A stretch of 8,811 nt of DNA from positions 1 to 8,811 of the forward strand of contig JAODNQ010000245.1 of the NCBI GenBank assembly GCA_025464695.1. Direction: 5' to 3'. The stretch comes from Frankiales bacterium (GTDB lineage Bacteria; Actinomycetota; Actinomycetes; Mycobacteriales; SCTD01). Below the pieces are notes generated by a model. It saw only the letters and a list, made by a program, of their open reading frames with translations, searched no databases and had not been told where the DNA came from. This document shows, piece by piece, positions 5,586 through 8,811 of this stretch (the stretch's first letter is position 1; the number at the start of each line of letters is the position of its first letter). The position numbers were made by a program, and so were the translations under genes.

Positions 5586-6649
5586 CAGCCACCCACCTTC
5601 ACGCCGTTGCCCTGGCACCGTGCGGCCGTGTTGACCAGCTGGACCGGGATCGGCCCCGCCGGGACGAGCGTGGAGCCGGCTACCTTCGGCAGGGTGACGT
5701 CGAGGTCCACCCCGCAGAGGTAGAAGTTGAACCAGGACCCGTAGGTGGCGGTCGCGACGATCTTGTCCAGCTTGCCGGGCAGGCGCTTGAGGACGCCGTG
5801 CAGCGTCCCCTTGCCCTCGTTGAGGTTGCCCGCGAGCGTGTTCAGGGAGGCGATGTCCGCGCGCAGCGGACCGCGGGTGTCCTCCAGCAGCGACGCCGTG
5901 GCGCTGGTGAGGTCGTTGATCCCCGCGAGCGAGGAGCCGATCGCGACGCGGTCCTGGGCGAAGCCCGAGGACAGCCGCTGCAGCTGGGTCACGAGCTCGT
6001 TGAGCTGCGTGTCGCGCTGGTCGACCGTCTCGAGCACCGTGCCGAGGTTGTTGATGACGCGGCCGATGACGGCGTCGCGGTCGGCGAGCGTGGTGGTCAG
6101 GGACGCGGTGCGCTGCATGAGGCTCTCGACGGTGCCGCCCTCGCCCTGCAGGGTCTGGATCAGCTCGAAGGCGACCTGGTTGGTCGCGCCCGGGTCGAGC
6201 GCCTGGAACAGCGGCTTGAAGCCGTTGAACAGCACCGTCAGGTCGAGCGCGTTGCGGGTCTGCGCCAGCGGGACGAGCGCGCCCTCCTTCAGCGGCTCGG
6301 AGGACCCGGGGCCCTCGGTGATGGCCAGGTAGCGCTCTCCGACGATGTTGCGGTAGCGCAGCCGCAGGACGGCGCTCTGCGGGATCGTGCGCCCCTGCTC
6401 GAGGGTGAACCCGACCTTCGCGGTCTTCGCGTCGTCGGCCAGCTCGACGGACTTCACGTTGCCGACCTTGACGCCCGCGATGCGGACCTCGTTGCCGGGC
6501 AGCAGGCCCGTGACGTCGCTGAACGCGGCCTGGTAGCCCGTCGTCCCGCCGAGCGAGAAGCTGCCGATGGTCGCCGCCAGCACGAACGTCATCAGCGACG
6601 TCACGATCATGAAGATGATGAGCTTGACGAGTGCGGCCGTGGTCTTCAT
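5585..6649 (-). CDS. mceB: MCE family protein MceB, 354 aa
   Basis: Second MCE subunit. A membrane anchor at about residues 9-29 (KLIIFMIVTSLMTFVLAA) is followed by the MCE domain at about 37-112, with NEVRIAGVKVGNVKSVEL and NIVGERYLAITEG. The LTVLFNGFKPLFQALDP stretch at about 137-153 and the C-terminal YGSWFNFYLCG (303-313) are familiar marks of the MceB/C group. The helical tube-forming segment is about 155-300. Two cysteines, C312 and C345, lie in the C-terminal part. The ATG overlaps the mceA stop (ATGA, 6646-6649) and the stop overlaps the mceC ATG by one base. No lipobox is present. In the MCE domain ten consecutive residues (54-63) match MceC at the same residue numbers, and the DNA there is almost identical. 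Confidence 0.93.
   Translation of the reverse strand: MKTTAALVKLIIFMIVTSLMTFVLAATIGSFSLGGTTGYQAAFSDVTGLLPGNEVRIAGVKVGNVKSVELADDAKTAKVGFTLEQGRTIPQSAVLRLRYRNIVGERYLAITEGPGSSEPLKEGALVPLAQTRNALDLTVLFNGFKPLFQALDPGATNQVAFELIQTLQGEGGTVESLMQRTASLTTTLADRDAVIGRVINNLGTVLETVDQRDTQLNELVTQLQRLSSGFAQDRVAIGSSLAGINDLTSATASLLEDTRGPLRADIASLNTLAGNLNEGKGTLHGVLKRLPGKLDKIVATATYGSWFNFYLCGVDLDVTLPKVAGSTLVPAGPIPVQLVNTAARCQGNGVKVGG
6461..6492 (-). repeat. Near-identical 32-base segment in mceB (partner in mceC at 5397-5428)
   Basis: Partner of the segment in mceC. It encodes residues 54-63 of MceB. The two copies are 1,064 bases apart in direct orientation. Confidence 0.8.
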
Positions 6650-7941
6650 GCGAGCCCCACCTTGGTCCCACGGGCCATCGGCCCGAACAGCAGATCGACG
6701 AGGTCCGGCACGGCGTCCGCGGGGACGCCCAGGACCGGGGCGGTGACGGCGGCGAGCACGGCGTGCTCGCCCGCCCGGGACGGCTGCCCGCTCAGGTACA
6801 GCGCGGGGTCGTTCGACGCGGAGGACGCGGAGGCCCCGCTGCCGATCCCGGCGCGCTCGGTGTCGCGGTAGCCGTCCTTGAACTCCTCGTCCGGCGCGGG
6901 CTTCTTCGGCGTCGGCAGGCCGTCGCAGTACGGGGCGCGGGCGTCCTTGAGCTGCGGCTCGTCGCCGCGGACGTACGGCCCGTTGTCCTGGTTGGGGATC
7001 TGGAGCTTGATGTGGAGGCCGGGCTGCAGGCCGCCGAAGGTGCTGCTGACGATCGGCTCGTAGTCGGTCAGGCCCGCGAGCAGGCAGGGGAACTCCGGGC
7101 TGTACCGGGCGTACACCTGCAGGCTCGGGCGGCTCGACTCGGCCAGCTGCACCAGCCGCGACTCGTTCTCGCGCAGGACGTCGTCGATCGTGCCGACGGA
7201 CCGCGTGGTGCTGGCGAGGAAGGTCCCCAGCTCCTGCTGCTCGTCGACGAGGTTGCGGCTGATCGCAGAGAAGTTGTCGAGCAGGGCGAGGACGTCGGGG
7301 GCGGCCTCGTCGTAGTCCTCGGCGAGGGCGGCGAGCCCCCGGATGTTGTCCTGGATGGCGGGGATCTCCGGGTTGATCTTCGACAGGTAGGTGTCCAGGG
7401 CCGCGAGGTTCGCGCCCGTGCGGTCGCCCCGGCCCCGCAGGGCACCGGACACGGCGTTCAGCGTCTGGGACAGCTGCTGCGGGCGCAGGGTCTGCAGGAG
7501 CGGCAGGAGGTCGTCGAGCACCTGCTCGGTCTCCAGCGCCGTCGAGCTGCGGTCCTGCGGGATGACGTCGCCCTCGCGGAGCGTCCGCCCCGTGGGAGCG
7601 GCCGGCGCCACGAGGTCGACGAACTTCTCGCCGAACAGGGTCTTCGGCAGCAGCCGGGCCGTGACGTCCTGCGGGATCTGGTCGACCTTGTCGGGGTCGA
7701 GGGCGAGCTTGACCGTGGCGCCGCTGCCCGTGGACGACACCTCGCGGACGCTGCCCACGATGAGGCCGCGCAGCTTGACGTCGGCGGGCGGCGAGAGCTG
7801 GTTCCCGATGCGGTCGGCCTTCAGCGTCACCTCCACGACAGGGGTGAAGGCCTTCTGGTAGAGCAGCACCGTGAGGTACACCAGGCCCACGATGACGGCG
7901 AGGAACACGACTCCCGTGAGCCGCAGCCGGACCTTGGTCAT
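6646..7941 (-). CDS. mceA: MCE family protein MceA, 431 aa
   Basis: First MCE subunit of the operon, directly after the permease gene as in other mce loci. It has a membrane anchor at about residues 9-29 and an MCE domain at about 34-112 (VKLRGLIVGSVREV, TLFGEKFVDLVAP). A long helical segment belongs to the Mce4_CUP1-type region (about 125-275, with LLPLLQTLRPQQLSQTLNAV and ALDTYLSKINPEIP). YARYSPEFPCLLAGL (277-291) is a strong MceA hallmark. Cysteines are C286 and C339. A polar, Ser/Ala-rich linker (about 362-380) separates a tail with VPDLVDLLFGPMARGTKVG. The ATG overlaps the yrbEB stop (ATGA, 7938-7941). An AGGA about eight bases upstream is a modest ribosome-binding site. The length is normal for MceA. 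The substrate cannot be deduced from the sequence. Confidence 0.94.
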   Translation of the reverse strand: MTKVRLRLTGVVFLAVIVGLVYLTVLLYQKAFTPVVEVTLKADRIGNQLSPPADVKLRGLIVGSVREVSSTGSGATVKLALDPDKVDQIPQDVTARLLPKTLFGEKFVDLVAPAAPTGRTLREGDVIPQDRSSTALETEQVLDDLLPLLQTLRPQQLSQTLNAVSGALRGRGDRTGANLAALDTYLSKINPEIPAIQDNIRGLAALAEDYDEAAPDVLALLDNFSAISRNLVDEQQELGTFLASTTRSVGTIDDVLRENESRLVQLAESSRPSLQVYARYSPEFPCLLAGLTDYEPIVSSTFGGLQPGLHIKLQIPNQDNGPYVRGDEPQLKDARAPYCDGLPTPKKPAPDEEFKDGYRDTERAGIGSGASASSASNDPALYLSGQPSRAGEHAVLAAVTAPVLGVPADAVPDLVDLLFGPMARGTKVGLA

Positions 7942-8777
7942 CCTGCGATCCTGACGGTGGTGGTGGCCCCCCAGATGGCGAGCGACAGGAAGAAGTCGAC
8001 GAGGTTCACGGCCACGATGGCGGTGCGGACCGCACGACCCACGGCCACGCCGACGCCCGCCGGGCCACCGCTGGCGTAGTAGCCGTAGTAGCAGTGGATC
8101 AGGATGATGATCACTGCGAAGATGAGCACCTTGACGAAGCTGTAGAGCACGTCGACGGCCGGCAGGTACTGGTGGAAGTACTGGTCGTAGGTGCCGGGCG
8201 ACTGTCCGTAGACGCCGGTGGTGATGGTGCGCGCCGCGAAGTAGCTGGCCAGCAGACCGATCACGTACAGCGGCGTGACGGCGATGAAGCCGGCGATCAT
8301 GCGCGTGGTGACGAGGAACGGCAGCGACGGCACACCCATGACCTCGAGCGCGTCGACCTCCTCGGAGATGCGCATGGCGCCGAGCTGGGCCGTGAAGCCG
8401 CAGCCGACCGTGGCCGACAGCGCGAGCGCCGTGATGAGGGGGGCGATCTCGCGGGTGTTGAAGTAGGCCGACAGGAAGGCCGTGAAGTTCGCGGTGCCGA
8501 GCTGGTTGAGGGCGGCGTAGCCCTGCAGCCCCACCTCGGTGCCGGTGAAGAAGGTCATGAACGCGATGACGCCGACCGTGCCGCCGAGGACGGCGAGCGC
8601 GCCGCTGCCGAGGCTGACCTCGGCGAGCAGCCGGATGATCTCCCGCTTGTAGCGGACCAGCGAGCGGCCGGTCCAGCCCAGGGAGCGCGCGTAGAACGAC
8701 AGCTGCGCGCCGAGGTCGTCCAGCGCGCTGAGCGGCACGGCGACGACGCCGCGCACGGTGCGCAGCAGCCGCTCCAC
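7938..8777 (-). CDS. yrbEB: YrbEB / MlaE-type ABC transporter permease of the mce operon, 279 aa from the GTG
   Basis: Integral membrane permease subunit of the Mce importer, expected to pair with YrbEA and to bind a cytoplasmic MceG/Mkl-type ATPase. An amphipathic N-terminal region is followed by several membrane segments (about 55-78, 112-132, 158-182, 212-233 and 250-272). The MlaE signature is clear: GCGFTAQLGAMRISEEVDALEVMGVP (125-150), where the EE-x-DALE motif is the predicted coupling helix to the ATPase. The B assignment rests on its position immediately before mceA. The stop overlaps the mceA ATG. The start is uncertain. The GTG at 8775-8777 gives a normal family length, but no Shine-Dalgarno precedes it. 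The frame stays open to the window edge, and no yrbEA stop is visible on this strand in the last 34 bases. The true start may lie outside the window. Confidence 0.9.
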   Translation of the reverse strand: MERLLRTVRGVVAVPLSALDDLGAQLSFYARSLGWTGRSLVRYKREIIRLLAEVSLGSGALAVLGGTVGVIAFMTFFTGTEVGLQGYAALNQLGTANFTAFLSAYFNTREIAPLITALALSATVGCGFTAQLGAMRISEEVDALEVMGVPSLPFLVTTRMIAGFIAVTPLYVIGLLASYFAARTITTGVYGQSPGTYDQYFHQYLPAVDVLYSFVKVLIFAVIIILIHCYYGYYASGGPAGVGVAVGRAVRTAIVAVNLVDFFLSLAIWGATTTVRIAG

Positions 8778-8811
8778 GATCGGGGGGAGCGGCTGACCGC
8801 TCGCGACCGCC

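Noticed and set aside
3403..5592. A 729-residue reading of mceD extended upstream over mceC
   Set aside because: The extra N-terminal half is Arg/Pro-rich out-of-frame sequence of mceC. The GTG at 4584 with a Shine-Dalgarno and a signal peptide is the credible start, so there is no real fusion.
4581..6671. A 696-residue reading of mceC extended upstream over mceB
   Set aside because: The upstream part is out-of-frame mceB sequence. The membrane anchor and MCE domain begin right after the ATG at 5585.
5798..6871. Plus-strand open frame (357 codons) antisense to mceB and mceA
   Set aside because: Shadow frame; its composition mirrors the complementary codons of mceB.
6631..8079. Long plus-strand open frame (482 codons) antisense to mceA
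   Set aside because: Low-complexity composition, no recognisable motif, and complete overlap with the well-supported mceA; a codon-bias shadow.
1..8811. A wholly new system hidden in the operon
   Set aside because: Every gene fits the known mce order (yrbEB, mceA-F, mas). The unusual points are variations within that system, not a new one.

Overview
The window is a high-GC (roughly 70% by eye) piece of an actinobacterial mce (mammalian cell entry) lipid-transport operon. Every real gene lies on the minus strand, so transcription runs from the high-coordinate end to position 1. The organism is very probably an Actinomycetota member. The signs are the six-protein mceA-F layout after a yrbEB permease gene, GTG/ATG starts with 1- to 4-base gene overlaps, strong G/C at third codon positions, and a trailing Mce-associated membrane protein gene. 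The sequence does not fix the genus. The fourth MCE protein is predicted to be a lipoprotein, unlike what I recall of mycobacterial MceD, which leans towards a non-mycobacterial actinobacterium.

Layout in the direction of transcription: yrbEB, an MlaE-type permease subunit (8777-7938, 5' end uncertain); mceA (7941-6646); mceB (6649-5585); mceC (5585-4581); mceD (4584-3403, lipoprotein); mceE (3406-2150, lipoprotein); mceF (2153-768); a Mce-associated membrane protein gene, mas (771-214); and, after a 55-bp gap, the 5' part of another ORF (158 to the window edge), plausibly a second Mas. The partner yrbEA would lie just beyond position 8811. The ATPase gene (mceG/mkl type) is not in the window. 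Each of the seven junctions from yrbEB to mas is a stop/start overlap (ATGA, GTGA or TGATG), so the genes are almost certainly co-transcribed and translationally coupled. No promoter, terminator, RNA gene, mobile element or CRISPR array is visible, and no stretch longer than 300 bases lacks a gene.

How the parts work together, by analogy with mycobacterial Mce complexes: two YrbE permeases form the inner-membrane core driven by a cytoplasmic ATPase. Six different MCE proteins, each with one MCE domain followed by a long helical segment, form a heterohexameric ring and tube that carries a hydrophobic substrate such as a sterol, fatty acid or other lipid across the envelope. Mas proteins are membrane-anchored accessory subunits. 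The substrate cannot be read from this sequence.

The system itself is known. The points worth a second look are a lipobox in MceD as well as MceE; matching Leu-Pro-rich tails with a common GGLL-x-AGR motif in these two lipoproteins; LLGP-type tails in MceA and MceF; paired C-terminal cysteines in MceA, B, D and F but not C or E; a nearly identical 32-base stretch in the MCE domains of mceB and mceC; and Shine-Dalgarno sequences lying inside the tail codons of the preceding gene.
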